A DNA stretch of 64,000 nucleotides from Phycomyces blakesleeanus NRRL 1555(-) (taxonomy: Eukaryota; Mucoromycota; Mucoromycetes; Mucorales; Phycomycetaceae): the NCBI RefSeq assembly GCF_001638985.1, contig NW_017265150.1, positions 434,001-498,000 on the forward strand, read 5' to 3'. Numbering within the stretch: position 1 is the first letter of the stretch; each line of letters opens with the position of its first letter. The notes below the pieces were generated by a model that saw only the letters and a program-made list of their open reading frames with translations, was not told the origin of the DNA and did no database searches. Position numbers and translations under genes: made by a program. Below are positions 22,827 to 34,255 of the stretch, in pieces.

Positions 22827-22907
22827 CCTCGAGAAGATTTCGTCTTCCAACAAGTTACAAAACATCAATCTCTTGTGTCTTACAAAGCAACCTTGAAACT
22901 ATCAAAC

Positions 22908-24293
22908 ATGTCTTCATCCACAATTTCCTTCGAGACTATTAATGGATCCGTTACCAATATTAAAGGAACCGATGCTACCTCCGCCCTGAAAAACAAAGGA
23001 TCAACAGCCTGTGGACGTGCTTACCATAATGCCGAGACTGGTACTTACATCCTTCCTTGTGATGACGATGAGAAAAAACGCCTGAACTTGGTATGTAACT
23101 CAAGTACTCTTCATCTACTTAGTTATATATATATACATTTATATTAACCTAAACTCTTTTTATTCTTCTTATAGCAACATAACATTTTTAAAATAATGTT
23201 TGATGGGTATATTGGATACAAATACTCTATATACATTACTAATATTCTATCTATTCTTGAAACGTTTAGATTGACTGTACCTGCTGTGAAGCATAACTTT
23301 GCACCTGGTTCAAAGGTTCTTGATATAGCATGTGGAACAGGAATCTGGACTATGGTAATTTCTTTAATAACAGCTTAGCAGAAGTTATAAAGTATTTTAA
23401 TGGTATCTATATAGGAAATGGCCCAGGCTTATCCAGATTGTACTTTTATTGGAATTGACATGGCTGATGTCTTTCCAAAAGAGAATGTACCTCCAAATGT
23501 TGAATTTAAGATTGTGAACGCTTCTGATCTCTCTGAATTTGAAGACAACACTTTTGGCCTTGTCCATACACGACTTCTAATTGCAGGCTTCCCAGCAGAT
23601 AAGTGGATTCCGATGATCAAAGAAATATACCGTATTGTAGCTCCAGGAGGATTAGTCCAATTTTTGGAATATGATTTTATTGTAAGCTTCGATTGTCGTT
23701 TTTTTTTCTGGATAGACATTTACTAATGTAAACAATAATTGATCTTTATATTCTAGTCTGGACCAAAGCAAGGAAGTATTTTGAAGGTTATCACGTCATG
23801 TAAGTATATGTATGATTTTTTTGGTAGTACCTAATGATGGTCAATAAATGTAGTGTATTTTGCCATAACCGAAAGAAACAACGATTTCTTCATTCCTCAA
23901 AAGCTGGCCCCATATCTGCTACACAGTGGATTCGATGTTATCTTAGAAGATAATAAAAAGCAGATGTTTTGTAAGTAAAAAGAAGAATAAGAAGGAAATA
24001 ATAGCATAGTACTATTGGAACCATCTTTCATTTTCCCCTAGTGTAATCCTCTTGCTATAGTTTACTTACAAAATTTTGTAGCTTCTGAGGAGGATAATTT
24101 GTCAAAGATGATTCTACAAAATTGGATTGAGGCCCTCGATGGATTCAAACCATTTATGATTCCGCACTTGTGCCCTGAAAACCCTGAAGCATTTGATTCA
24201 ATTATCGACATTTATATCAAGGATTGCATTGAGCACAAATGGTTTCTCAATGCGGTTATAGTAGTTGGTGCCAAGCCCTTGATTGCCGAGTGA
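22908..24293 (+). CDS. class I SAM-dependent methyltransferase
   Basis: Seven exons: 22908-23090, 23175-23206, 23270-23354, 23415-23681, 23757-23799, 23854-23970, 24082-24293; phases close to 312 aa. Two exons are tiny (32 and 43 bases). Motif I is KVLDIACGTGIWTMEMA (about residues 88-104), followed by the acidic strand end TFIGIDMADVFP, the motif NASDLSEFEDNTFGLVHTRLL and the post-motif APGGLVQFLEYDF. These are the SAM-binding Rossmann elements seen in many fungal methyltransferases (LaeA/UMTA-like and small-molecule enzymes). The substrate cannot be told. The 32-base exon was placed because reading through its intron breaks the alignment between MFDG and LTVPAVKHNFAPGSKVLD. The neighbours are not biosynthetic genes, so no cluster is suggested. 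Confidence 0.82.
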
Positions 24294-25082
24294 AAGGAAA
24301 GAAGGAAAGAAGAAAGGAGGAGACATTGTCCTGTTCCTTCTAATATTACTGTCACCTATTTTATAAATAGTTTGAAGTGAATAAAATCAAATTATACTTG
24401 GTTCATTCTTATTTGGTAAAATACTCGTTGAAAAAGTGGAATGAAAAGACAAAAAAAAATAATAGATTAATGCACAAACCCAGGTCTGACTAAGCTGACA
24501 GATAGAAGGATATTATGAATATTCTCCAATTATATCACTGCTATTACACTTCTTTAATCAAAGATGATATATTTTCCAAACAATAGGGATTTAAAATATA
24601 ATTGCATTCAAGGTAGCTCTGTTCATATATGTACATAAATAAGTGCTTATTTATATAAAGAATTAACTATTGGATCGAATTTAGTTTCTGATTCTTCTTC
24701 TAATAGCCAAACCAAAAAGAAAACCTGGTAAAATAATACAGCAAAAATCACTAATACCTCGTCTTGATATTGGTAAAGCTGAGACTTCAATGTGATAGCT
24801 GAGACAAAAAAAAAAGAGTGTAAGTTAGTATATGAATATTACCGTGCTTTTGGTGTCAATACATCCATGGCTAGTTTTTCTGTGATACCCTGTGTCGTAC
24901 GCATCGACATTGAAATTCATCTAAAAACGGAAATGTATCACGTGTGACGGCTGAGTCGCGTCTCGTTTCTTTCGCTTTCTTTTAGGACTGACATGCACTA
25001 TTAACTACTTTTAGGTTGCTCTTTTTTATTTTTATTTTTATTTATTTTTCATCAATCACACATACGTACATATATAACCTGA
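24294..25082. other. spacer with a promoter-like island
   Basis: No gene seen. The left part is the 3' flank of the methyltransferase gene. A GC-richer island at about 24936-24966 lies some 120-145 bases before the next ATG. Confidence 0.5.
24939..24964. promoter_or_regulatory. E-box CACGTG with adjacent TGAGTC and CGCG core
   Basis: CACGTG at 24939-24944, then TGACGG, TGAGTCG and CGCG within 26 bases. These are possible sites for bHLH and bZIP factors, upstream of the ORF at 25083. Functional use is inference. Confidence 0.4.
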
Positions 25083-25817
25083 ATGGCCCGTCAATCACGC
25101 CAACCGAAATCAGCCAAACTAGCTGAAGTCAAAGATTCAAGCCAGCTTACAAGTACCAGTGCAGTAACCAGAAATATTACCCCAGAGGAAAAGCAAGAAC
25201 CCAAAATTGAGGAAAGGTCATGTTCTACTGATGGAAGCACTAAATCAAAAGAAAATTCTGAGCGAAAGATCCGTGGAGCTTACACAAAGAACTCGCGGAC
25301 TACTCTATGGCGCAAACGTAAAGCTGCCGAACTAGCCGAAGCTTCCACAAAGAAGAAACACCAGCAGACTGTACCTGACACCGGCCCTGAAATCACAATA
25401 GAAGAGCATGTTGTTTCTCCAAAAGCTGAAAAGGAGGAAGTCGATAGTCTCGATGAAGAGGGTATTAAGAGTACTGAGGTTGAAGCAATTACGGCCGTGT
25501 ACCAAGAACTCGTGGAAAAGGCTATGCCCAGAAATGGTGAGAGTGGAACTGAATTGTTTGCCAACACGTATGAACACTTTCGGCACGCCGCTCTTCGCCA
25601 GTACTTCTATCATCTGTTACGTGGTAGGAAGAAGGTCAGGGCCTCTGAGAATGCAACCTTTGAAATCTGGGGGAGGATGACGACCTACCGTCCAAAGGCG
25701 ATTCGCAAGTGGGCGATCGAATACCTGGAGACAGGCACCCTTGTTCCCCGAAAGCAGGGACAGCATGTAAAGTCTACATCACTTTCTGCCGCTGAATCAG
25801 AGGCTGATACTATCTGA
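25083..25817 (+). CDS. intronless 244-aa protein resembling the DNA-binding end of a transposon protein
   Basis: One uninterrupted ORF with ATG at 25083. Residues 1-130 are charged and low complexity (Lys/Glu/Ser/Thr) with basic patches (KIRGAYTKNSRTTLWRKRKA). The conserved-looking part is the C-terminal third, with predicted helices around TYEHFRHAALRQYFYHLL, then YRPKAIRKWAIEYLETGTL and VPRKQGQHVKS. The last segment resembles the helix-turn-helix and linker that precede the catalytic domain in some large fungal transposon ORFs, but no DDE domain follows before the stop. It may be a truncated transposon protein, a domesticated DNA-binding fragment or an unrelated regulator; I cannot decide. 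A basic first half and helical second half fit a nuclear DNA-binding protein. Confidence 0.5.
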   Translation: MARQSRQPKSAKLAEVKDSSQLTSTSAVTRNITPEEKQEPKIEERSCSTDGSTKSKENSERKIRGAYTKNSRTTLWRKRKAAELAEASTKKKHQQTVPDTGPEITIEEHVVSPKAEKEEVDSLDEEGIKSTEVEAITAVYQELVEKAMPRNGESGTELFANTYEHFRHAALRQYFYHLLRGRKKVRASENATFEIWGRMTTYRPKAIRKWAIEYLETGTLVPRKQGQHVKSTSLSAAESEADTI

Positions 25818-26746
25818 TGAGAGGAAAGGAGGTACACCAATAGCATCTAAAATAGAATGAAAAGATGCAGATTTGGAGAACGGCACATGAAGATGAGGAT
25901 GAGGATGACGACGAGGAGAAGGAGGATGAGGAGGAGGAGGAAGGGAAGGGAAGGGAGAGAGAGAGAGAGAGAAAGAAAGGTAGAGTTGGTATCTTTAACA
26001 AGAAGACTGGCGCCAAAAGGCAACGTTCGCAAACAGCATCTTTCTTTCTTTTTTTGGGGGGGCACTCACATATGAGTAGGAATATGGATACCGCAAGAAC
26101 AAAACCAAAAAAAAAAGTCATATATAATGATGCGTCATGGAAAAACTGACGCTGTATCAGACTGTGAAGAAGTGGTCTCAAGGAATTATAGACTTTTGCC
26201 ATTTCAATTTGAACACACTTGTTTCTTTCTTCCTTTTCATCCTTTTAATATTGGAAAATCATGAACGATTTCCTAAACATTATATGTATAAATTACTTTT
26301 TATTATTACTATTACTATTAATATTACTATTACTATTATTATCATTATCACTATCATTATTATCAGCATCAGCACCGGGACCGGGACCAACTTCAGCATC
26401 AGCATCATTGTCATCATCAATTGAAACCAAACCGCCATTGGCTCTCTTGATTCCAAAAGGAAAGCAGTAAATATAAAGAAACAATAAACAAATGGCCTTA
26501 ACCAGACTTGAGCTGTGATGATTAGCGAATCGTTTAGTGAAATGTCCTTCATCTGATCTGATGAGTCTCATCTTTTTTTTTGTTAGTTTAAAATTAGCAC
26601 TATACTCTAATGAATCCAAGGGTAAAAATCAACCCCTCGTATAAAAATCTTGTGGTTTATTGGTTCAAAAATTAAGAAAAAGAAAACTTTATTGAAAGCA
26701 TACTTTATATATATAAACATATTTTTGTAAAAAAAAGAAAGGGGAT
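25818..26746. other. low-complexity spacer
   Basis: No supported gene. A purine-rich GA/GAG tract (about 25875-25980) opens an acidic 94-codon + frame (25865-26149), and ATT/ATC trinucleotide repeats (about 26300-26420) open an Asn/Ser/Asp-rich - frame. Both are compositionally driven. The 26620-26746 end is the 3' flank of the thioesterase gene. Confidence 0.5.
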
Positions 26747-28094
26747 CTACAACTTGCATATGTTTTCAGTCTGTTTTACTTTATCAATAAATTCCTCAAA
26801 ATAATCATTTCTTTGAAACACCATTTCGTGGCCAATGTGCCAAAGAAGTCTGTCTTTGAATGTTACTGGCAAAATCATGCTGATTTGTACAGATGGATTG
26901 GAGGAAACAAAAGACACATGCATTGTAATGGCCGTCTTGTAAGCAAGGTCTCTTGGGTTGCGCGATTCAACTGTGACATGAGTAACAAAATTTCCATTCG
27001 GATTCGAGTAAATGATTTTCGTAATTATGTGAATGTGATCTCCTAGCATTATTGGCAGACTAAACGCAATGTCGTTTACTTTTGTTACTCGGAAGGGTGC
27101 AGGAGATATGAAACTTGATGCTGCCAAGCAAGCAGCTTCATAACCTGCCTGAACTACATCTCCATCAAGTGTTCCTTCATACCCACTACGATGATGAAAA
27201 AAATGCGGTCTTGCTACAAAATCGCTTTCTATTATCGTATTTGGAACAAGTTTAAAGCCTGAATTATGAAAATCAGGGTAGTGAATTTTCTTATGCATTG
27301 GGACAGCATTGAGCTTATGAGACATCACATCGCTGTCGAAAGCATGTTCCTTCCAAGCATCCCTTTTCTCTGTAGCTTTTTGTCTGGAGCATTGTATTCT
27401 CTCCAAATGATCAAATATATATTTATCCTGAGCTGTGGTGCATTTAATATGTTCTATCGTCACTGGTATATCCTTCAAGTTGTTGCGCAGGGTCAGGGCT
27501 ACCGAGAATATCGCTGCTATTCTTGGATTGGGTACGCCTAGACATGGACCTGACTTGGATTTCAAGACAGTTGCATTAATGGAAGTCGGTTTATCAGTAA
27601 CCTCCAATGTTACAAAATCTAAGAGGTGTTATACATGTATATATAAGAATATTAGCTGTCTCTCTCTCTCTGTGTGTACATGTATTCTTGTGACAAAAGA
27701 TGACCCCCACTTGCTGTAACCTACAAGCCAAAAAAGCGGCCTTGGTATATCCCAAATGTCCAATGAGCTTATAATCTTTGGCTGTGTTCGGTATATTCAT
27801 GTATATTTGTTCGGTTCCAACCAGCAAAGGGATACTAATCTCACCATGACTTTTTTGGACCCTCTGATTCGATGAGCTCTCTTGAACCAACTCAACAATA
27901 TCTTGAGAGTAGTATTTAATGTCACAAGAAAAATCAGAATAAGACAGAAGCATTCATTTATTTATTCATTGAGATGTTTCTATACCTTTCAAAAGTTTTC
28001 CGATATTAAAGCTTCTATCAAAAGATGCGTATTCCTTATTACATGCTGAGGACGTCTTGAATGGTATAAGCTTCTCAATGTATCCAAACGACAT
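26747..28094 (-). CDS. ACOT9-like acyl-CoA thioesterase, downstream tandem copy
   Basis: Three exons: 28094-27986, 27901-27725, 27618-26747; phases close to 385 aa. It aligns throughout with the neighbouring gene at 28940-30819: exon lengths 109 and 177 are identical, and matching blocks are SFNIGKLLKD, TEQIYMNIPNTAKDYKLIGH, TLEVTDKP, the second hotdog's DGDVVQAGYEAAC with FRVTKVNDIAFSLPIMLGDHI, and FVSSNPSVQI. The family (double-hotdog ACOT9/ACOT10) hydrolyses acyl-CoA, often in mitochondria. The start at 28094 follows directly on an in-frame TAA four codons past a splice-like acceptor, so the N-terminal part encoded by two exons in the other copy (75 residues) is absent or needs another acceptor. 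It may be a shortened but functional paralog or an early pseudogene. Confidence 0.75.
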
Positions 28095-28939
28095 TTACAA
28101 CCTAGTTAAAGCAAACAAAGAAAGCTCAACATGGTATCTACCTTTGTTCTTCTTCCTTTAAATAGTTCATAAGAAAGAATGAAGTAATACTTACTATTAT
28201 ATTTTCTTTGAAAGAGTGGTAGTTTTCTAAAATAATAAACAAGAGCGATATTGAAATCAAAACATAAACATTCAAAGGTAAATAACAATTTGTATGTGAG
28301 ACAAAATCAGTAGCATAATTTTGTAAGATTCCCAAGTACTTGACTCCTTCCTTTTCTCTCTCTTTCTTCTTCTTTTTTTACTTTTTGTGTAATGTTTTTT
28401 TTAGTACACCAATATTAGGCCTTTTTTGATCGCTTGTTTGTTTAAAATATGAAAGTAATCCTTGTAAAATTTGTATTGTAAGCTACCTGTAACACAGTAC
28501 AGGGTATTTGTTTGAGTTTGGAAGCTAATATTGGCCCAAGAAAATAATCAAGACACGAACGCACCCAAGAATCTAAAGCGTATTGACAAGAAGAACCTAG
28601 TTGATCTTTGTCAGCTTTAAAATAGAAAATGACATAAAATAAAACAAGATTGCTGGTTTAAAAGATGCAAACAATAAATAATATAGGGGTCTCTATGTGC
28701 TTTAGACTAATATTGGCGTTTACTTGAAGAATTTTTAAAAACATGTTACAATTTACAGTCGTACATACACAAACACGCATATTCTCACATATTTACCCAC
28801 ACACCTTCTCAAGATGTTTGAATGACTTTGTGAGATATTTGACAGAACAATTATTAAGCATTTTACTCTTGTGAGCTTTTTCTTTTATTTTATATTATTA
28901 AGAACCATGCACACATACGCGCAGATATCACAAATCTGA
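28095..28939. other. spacer between tandem thioesterase genes
   Basis: The 28100-28340 part on the - strand reads as weakly similar to the 5' exons of the upstream copy (YYFRKLPLFQRK against IEYRKNPQMSK; ATDFVSHTN against NPDFIYTSK), but in mixed frames, suggesting decayed exons. The remainder is AT-rich promoter and 3' flank with no ORF. Confidence 0.4.
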
Positions 28940-30819
28940 TCATAATTTTGCCATTTTTTCGGATTCGTCGGTTTTACCAACAAATTCTAGGTAGCATTCG
29001 TTCTTCTGTTGTATCAGCTCATGGCCAATGCTCCAGAAATGTTTCTCCTTATTTGTCTCTGGTAATACCATCTTTACTTTTACAGACGGGTCTCTTGAAA
29101 CAAATGTAGTATACATCATGACAGCCACCTTGTACTCCAGAGTGTTTGGATTTCTTGTTTCTGTCGTGGTGCAAGTGATCAAATCTGCGCCCTGAGGACC
29201 ATTTGAGCAGATTACCTCAAAAGTCATGCGGATATGATCCCCGGCCATCATTGGCGATCGAAAGATGATATCGTTTATCTTTATCAATCTGAATTGAGAC
29301 GATCGAAGGAAGTAGGTCACTCCGGTACAGCTGAATTCATACGAGTCCCGAATTATATATCCTCCAAACACTTTTCCATTGCAGTTCCGGTACTGTGGAT
29401 TTGCCGTAAAAGTGTTCTCGATCTTGGTACTCGAGATGTAGACTGTCTCAAACAAGGTGTTTTTGTCCAAATCACTTGAGAAATTTGGATGATCCTTGAC
29501 ACCAGTTGATGTTATACTATTATTATATTTATTTTGTTCGGCCAATAAAAGGATTCTATTTGCTTGCTTCAAGTGGTTTTGCTTCAATATATGCCTGGCG
29601 GCCATTTGATCATACATTTGCTTCTCTTGGGGTGTAGAGTAAATCAATTGACCAACAGGCTCTGATCTTCCGGTCATGGTATTGTACTGGAGGAATGTTG
29701 CTGAAAACACAGCCACTGTATTTTTGTTCCACACACCCAATTTAGGAATAACCTTTGGAGCCATGATTCTAGTACTCATGACAGCCTTATGTCTGACAAT
29801 TTCTAATGAAATATAAACTGCCAAAAAAAAACAATAATAATATCAATATGGTTAATACTTGAAATATTGATACATTTATCCAAATATGCAATTTTGTATA
29901 ATAAAATAAAAGTCTCGGAATTATGATAACAGAAATAAATAAAATAAGAAAAGAAAAGCCGAAATGTTCAACTAACCAACCATCAATGCATTTCTTGTGT
30001 ATGCAACATGTCCACAGAGCTTGTAATCTTCTATTGTGTCTGGCATATTAGAGTAGATTTGCTCTACACCAGCTGTGATTGGAAAACATATATCGCTAGA
30101 CCTTAAGCATTCGATATGCCTTCCTGTGATAGATCCACCAATATCATCGATCTCTTTGTATTCAGTAGCACAGAAAATATAGAATTGATAGCAATTAAGA
30201 AAACCAAAAGAGAGAAGAGAATATTTAGGTTTAATTGAGCATTATTATTATTACTTTTTATATATAAAAAAATACCTTCGAGTAACTTTCCAAAGCGAAT
30301 ATTCTTGTTTGGAGAAGAATATTCTTCATAGCACTTTATAGATGATTTAAAAGGGATGAACCTCTCCAGGTAGCTGCTGGACATCTAAGACAATAGCAAG
30401 GATTTAATTTTTGCTTTTAATTAATATGTGTGTGTATATATACTAAAAAGAAAAGCTAAAAAAAAGGTTTGGATAGGTTACTCACTGTCTTGCTCATCTG
30501 AGGGTTCTTTCTGTATTCAATCGCATACTCTCGAATATCATTATGAATCTTATAGTCTCGTTCAGGAATACGCTTTGAAGTATAAATAAAATCCGGGTTT
30601 TTTGCTTTATGGAATATAAATACAGAAAATATTAGCTTTTGTATATGTATGTATATGGATGTGTAGAAAATAAACCAAGTTTATGATCATCAATTACTGT
30701 AATTTTTTCTTCTTACAGGGAACAGTTAATCTCTTCCATGCTTCATCAGGGGTATTTCTGTCTGGTATATTGACATATACTCTTGGGATAAGTCTTGTCT
30801 GGCTTCTTGGGTCTACCAT
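28940..30819 (-). CDS. ACOT9-like acyl-CoA thioesterase, upstream tandem copy
   Basis: Five exons: 30819-30717, 30604-30486, 30384-30276, 30153-29977, 29817-28940; phases close to 461 aa, near human ACOT9 (439). Exon 2 starts in NPDFIYTSKRIPERDY, then MSSSYLERFIPFKSS and the first hotdog with IRFGKLLEEIDDIG, VEQIYSNMPDTIEDYK and CGHVAYTRNALMVVYISLEI. The second hotdog has YRNCNGKVFGGYIIRDSYEF, FRLIKINDIIFRSPMMAGDHI and PETNKEKHFWSIGHEL. Two hotdog folds in one chain are the ACOT9 layout; the reaction is hydrolysis of fatty acyl-CoA to free acid and CoA, and mitochondrial location is usual but no clear targeting peptide is seen with this start. The first exon reads open into a TA tract upstream, so a further 5' exon is possible. 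Confidence 0.8.
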
Positions 30820-33202
30820 GTTTGGATATATATATATATATATATTCTTCTTCTTCTTTTTTTGTTTTAATTAAAGATAGAGAGAAACATATACACACAT
30901 ATGTACATATATATATATTTGTAATTAAGTATTGAACTAGTACTTATCTTATAGAGTGCATTTATATAATGTTTAAATTGTAATTTGCCAATATTCTCGG
31001 CTCAATCGAAAAAAAATATAAAAAAAAGGTTTTACAAGAAGCTTATTTGACTGTTATCCGTATGAATCGTAAGATTTGTCGATGCATTTGTTCTGGTTGT
31101 AGCTTAAAGTTTGTTGTGAGTATATAAGTAAATGTATCTATTGATCGCAGAGCCGGGATAATACAAAATCTCTCAGCATAATTTAAATAAAACAATGGTT
31201 ATTCTACAGATATACCTATTACAAACAATATACTCGTATTCTTTTAATTTTATGTTGTAATTGTACTCCAAGTTAAATTGTATAGCAGGCATCAGTACAG
31301 ATATTTATAAACAAAATTGATTAATCAGTAATTACAACAATGGCAGGGTTTTAAACACCTTAAAGGAATACTAAATATTGGTGTGCTATATGCCTATAGA
31401 TCTATTGTTATTTTTGGGTAGGCTATGGTTTAATTAAAGAAAAGGAAAACAAAAATAAGAAGAAGAAATATTAGAATTGAAATCTTGTATATATAAAAGT
31501 GATGTCTTGTCTAATTACTAGCTAATTGGATAAATATACGATTTATAGTTTATAAGTGATATTTTATAGAGATCTAGCTTTGAGCATGCTTATTGTGTAT
31601 AAAGAATAACGAATATCTCCTTTGGCTTTAATAATTAAAACAAATAAAAACATGCTGATTATGATAGCTATGACGATTATGATGGTGTTTTTTTAAATGT
31701 TAATTGTCTGGTTAGATGTAATATAGCATAATAAACCAGCTTCTCAGATAGCATTCCTTGTAAGCCCATCTGTTCAATATCTTGTCTTGGTTTTTAAAAT
31801 TGATTCATAAAAAACTGCTTGATCGATAGGCAAAATAAAATACACAAAGCAAATAAGAAGAAATATATCAAAAAAATTTGGAATATTGCTTATAAATATA
31901 CATACATATATATCTATGCACAATTATGATGCCATTTGTTGAATAATAAAATACCAACCCACTATATATATATATATAGTTATTTTCTCTCTTTTATTAC
32001 ATGTATTCAATATCTTAATACCATATATATATATATATATTTATTTATAGGCAAAAAGTAAAGAAAAATAAAGAAAAGCTGTTATTCTCAAAACTTACAT
32101 TTCTCGTCAGGATAATGGGTGTAAGCCTCTGTTGCCGATCTGCAAGGGTTTGAATTATAGTTTTCACAATACAGAATTATGTGTATATACAAAATGCCTT
32201 TATTATTATTATTGTTATTATTATTTTAATTATATACTGCCAAGAACAATAGGCTATAAAGAATTCCAAAATGTATGTATATAATTTTAGATATTAGAAT
32301 AATAATCTTTATCTTTTGCAATCTTGATCTTTAACATATATATATATCTTTCTTTACAATTGATAACTCAATTCATTGGCTCAATTATTATTATTATTAT
32401 TATTATAATTATTATAATTATTATTATTTGTTACAAAGAAAATAGATAAATAAATATTAAACAGACCAGTAAATGGGATAATCGAAAGCCTTTGGTGACT
32501 TTCACCCTGTATTTTGTAAAAGTAGTTGAAAAAATAAAAATAAAAATAAAATAAAAAAAAAACTACCGGATAATTCCATAAATATATATTTATATATTTA
32601 TATGTATATAAGAGAAAAAGATAAGAAAAAAAAAGTAAATGGATGGAGAATAGCAAATAGCAAAGAAGGTAAAAATAAAAGATGACAAGAATAAAAGTAA
32701 AGTGAATTGAAGAGGTAGAGGTGGAGGTAGAAGTAGGGTGGAGGGAAAAAGTAGAAAGACAATAAGGAGAAAAAGAATATGGAAAGTCTATATCATAGCT
32801 GATTTTTTCTTTATAAACAAAAAAAGAAGAAGAGGAAAGAAAGAAGGAGAATGATAAGAAGAAGAGCAAGAAGAAGAATGTGCACTCAAATGAAGTACAT
32901 CTCTATCTTTCTTAGCCTATCTATATATTTATCTACTTCTCTCTTTCCAATTGTTTTTTTTTTAAAAAAAACTTCTTGATACATAGATATATAGATATAT
33001 ACGTATAAAGAAATTTTTGAGGGTTTTGAAGTGAAGCAAGGTAGAATAAAGTATAATAAAGAACAGGTTTAGAAGAACAGGCTCAAGAAGCATGTAAAAG
33101 ACCACCTTGAGGGAAAAATAATAATAGAGAAAAAATAGAGAGAGAGAATAACCACAAGCAAAGAAAAGAAGAATAAGAATAAAAGAGGGCAGAAGTCGGC
33201 GA
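30820..33202. other. 2.4-kb AT-rich spacer
   Basis: No supported gene. It holds several (TA)n tracts (30824-30842, 31969-31978, 32022-32042), ATT-type trinucleotide repeats (32195-32225, 32385-32430) and purine-rich blocks (32600-32900). A 48-base segment at 32104-32151 on the - strand is bounded by good splice-like signals (TTGCAG| and |GTAAGT) but joins to nothing I can support. Confidence 0.45.
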
Positions 33203-34207
33203 TTAAGTACTATGAGCAGGTACAGAAGGTCCACTCACACTACCACCTCTTTGTTTCTATAAGAAGAAGAAGTATTTTATACACAATCATTAGTCAAACA
33301 TTAACATTAAAATACAAATCACTGCTGTCACTTAAAAGGTACTTGGTACTTGGTACTTACACCATGATGTGGAACCTTGTAGGATTCACCTTCCTTGGGT
33401 GCCGGTGGCTCTGCATTTGCAAACTCTTTGACAGATTTGAATTTGGCAACAAGCTGGCTCAGAGGTTCGCAAACCTTGATCTCTCTCTTCTTCTTGTCCT
33501 TGCGGAAGAACAAGTAGGCCCAAAACTTCTCGAGACCATACAAATGACCTTTGTTGTAATCTGCCAGAGTCAATTCCTGGAAGTCCTCAAACACTTCTTT
33601 GCGGAAACGCTTCTCGAGACCATAAGAATAAAATCGGAAAAGACATTCCAAGCCATAACTATTTATATCATATTAGATTTACAACGATCTTTTAAATATA
33701 TAGATATAACTTACCGGTAGTTTTGGTTGGCATCTTCAACAGCCAGACGCTTGAACTCATTGTACATGCGCTTGTTATAGTGATCACGCAAAAAGTGGGA
33801 CCAGAAACGGAAGAGGGTGTTCATCTCCTGAGACTGACCAACACCGGTCTGCTTACGTTCTTTTAATGCCTTTGCGTGATACTTATGGTACTTATGCTGC
33901 ATAAACCCATTCTCGCGCAACAATTCGTGGCTAGGGTGCTGGAAGTTTCCAAACGAGTGGGCAATGTCCATCGAACTCGACATCATGCCTTCATTGAGTG
34001 CAGGAGATTTACCCAGACTTGTGCCCAAGAGATCCGCAGGGTTGTAGTGATAAGGCTGGTCACTAAGCACCCATCCAACATGGCCATGGTCATGATGGTC
34101 CTTTTTACCTGAACCTGAGCGAGGCAAAGAGCCATAGAAAGCACTGCTAGGAAGAGATTCAGGACGAACAGGGTAGAAACGAGGTGCTGATTTGTCACTC
34201 TTGATAC

Positions 34208-34255
<48 letters not shown>

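Larger units (their letters stand above)
21027..22907. other. gene-free spacer with a degenerate tandem duplication
   Basis: No gene seen. It lies between two divergent genes, so it holds both promoters, but at 1.9 kb it is longer than needed. The main structure is a diverged tandem duplication at 21425-21768. The rest is AT-rich without long ORFs. Confidence 0.5.

Noticed and set aside
25865..26149. 94-codon acidic frame on the + strand, possible second exon of the 25083 ORF
   Set aside because: GAG/GAA repeat-derived; no donor in the upstream ORF joins it in a convincing way.
26293..26619. 108-codon Asn/Asp-rich frame on the - strand
   Set aside because: The C-terminal half is encoded by trinucleotide repeats; no homolog or splice support was seen, though the first 25 codons look slightly better.
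32104..32151. 48-base segment with good splice signals on the - strand
   Set aside because: The encoded 13-15 residues match nothing and no partner exon in phase was found; a chance match is likely in a large AT-rich spacer.
32381..32869. 162-codon Ser/Phe/Tyr-rich frame on the - strand
   Set aside because: Composed of translated simple repeats (ATT and T/C tracts) with no domain.
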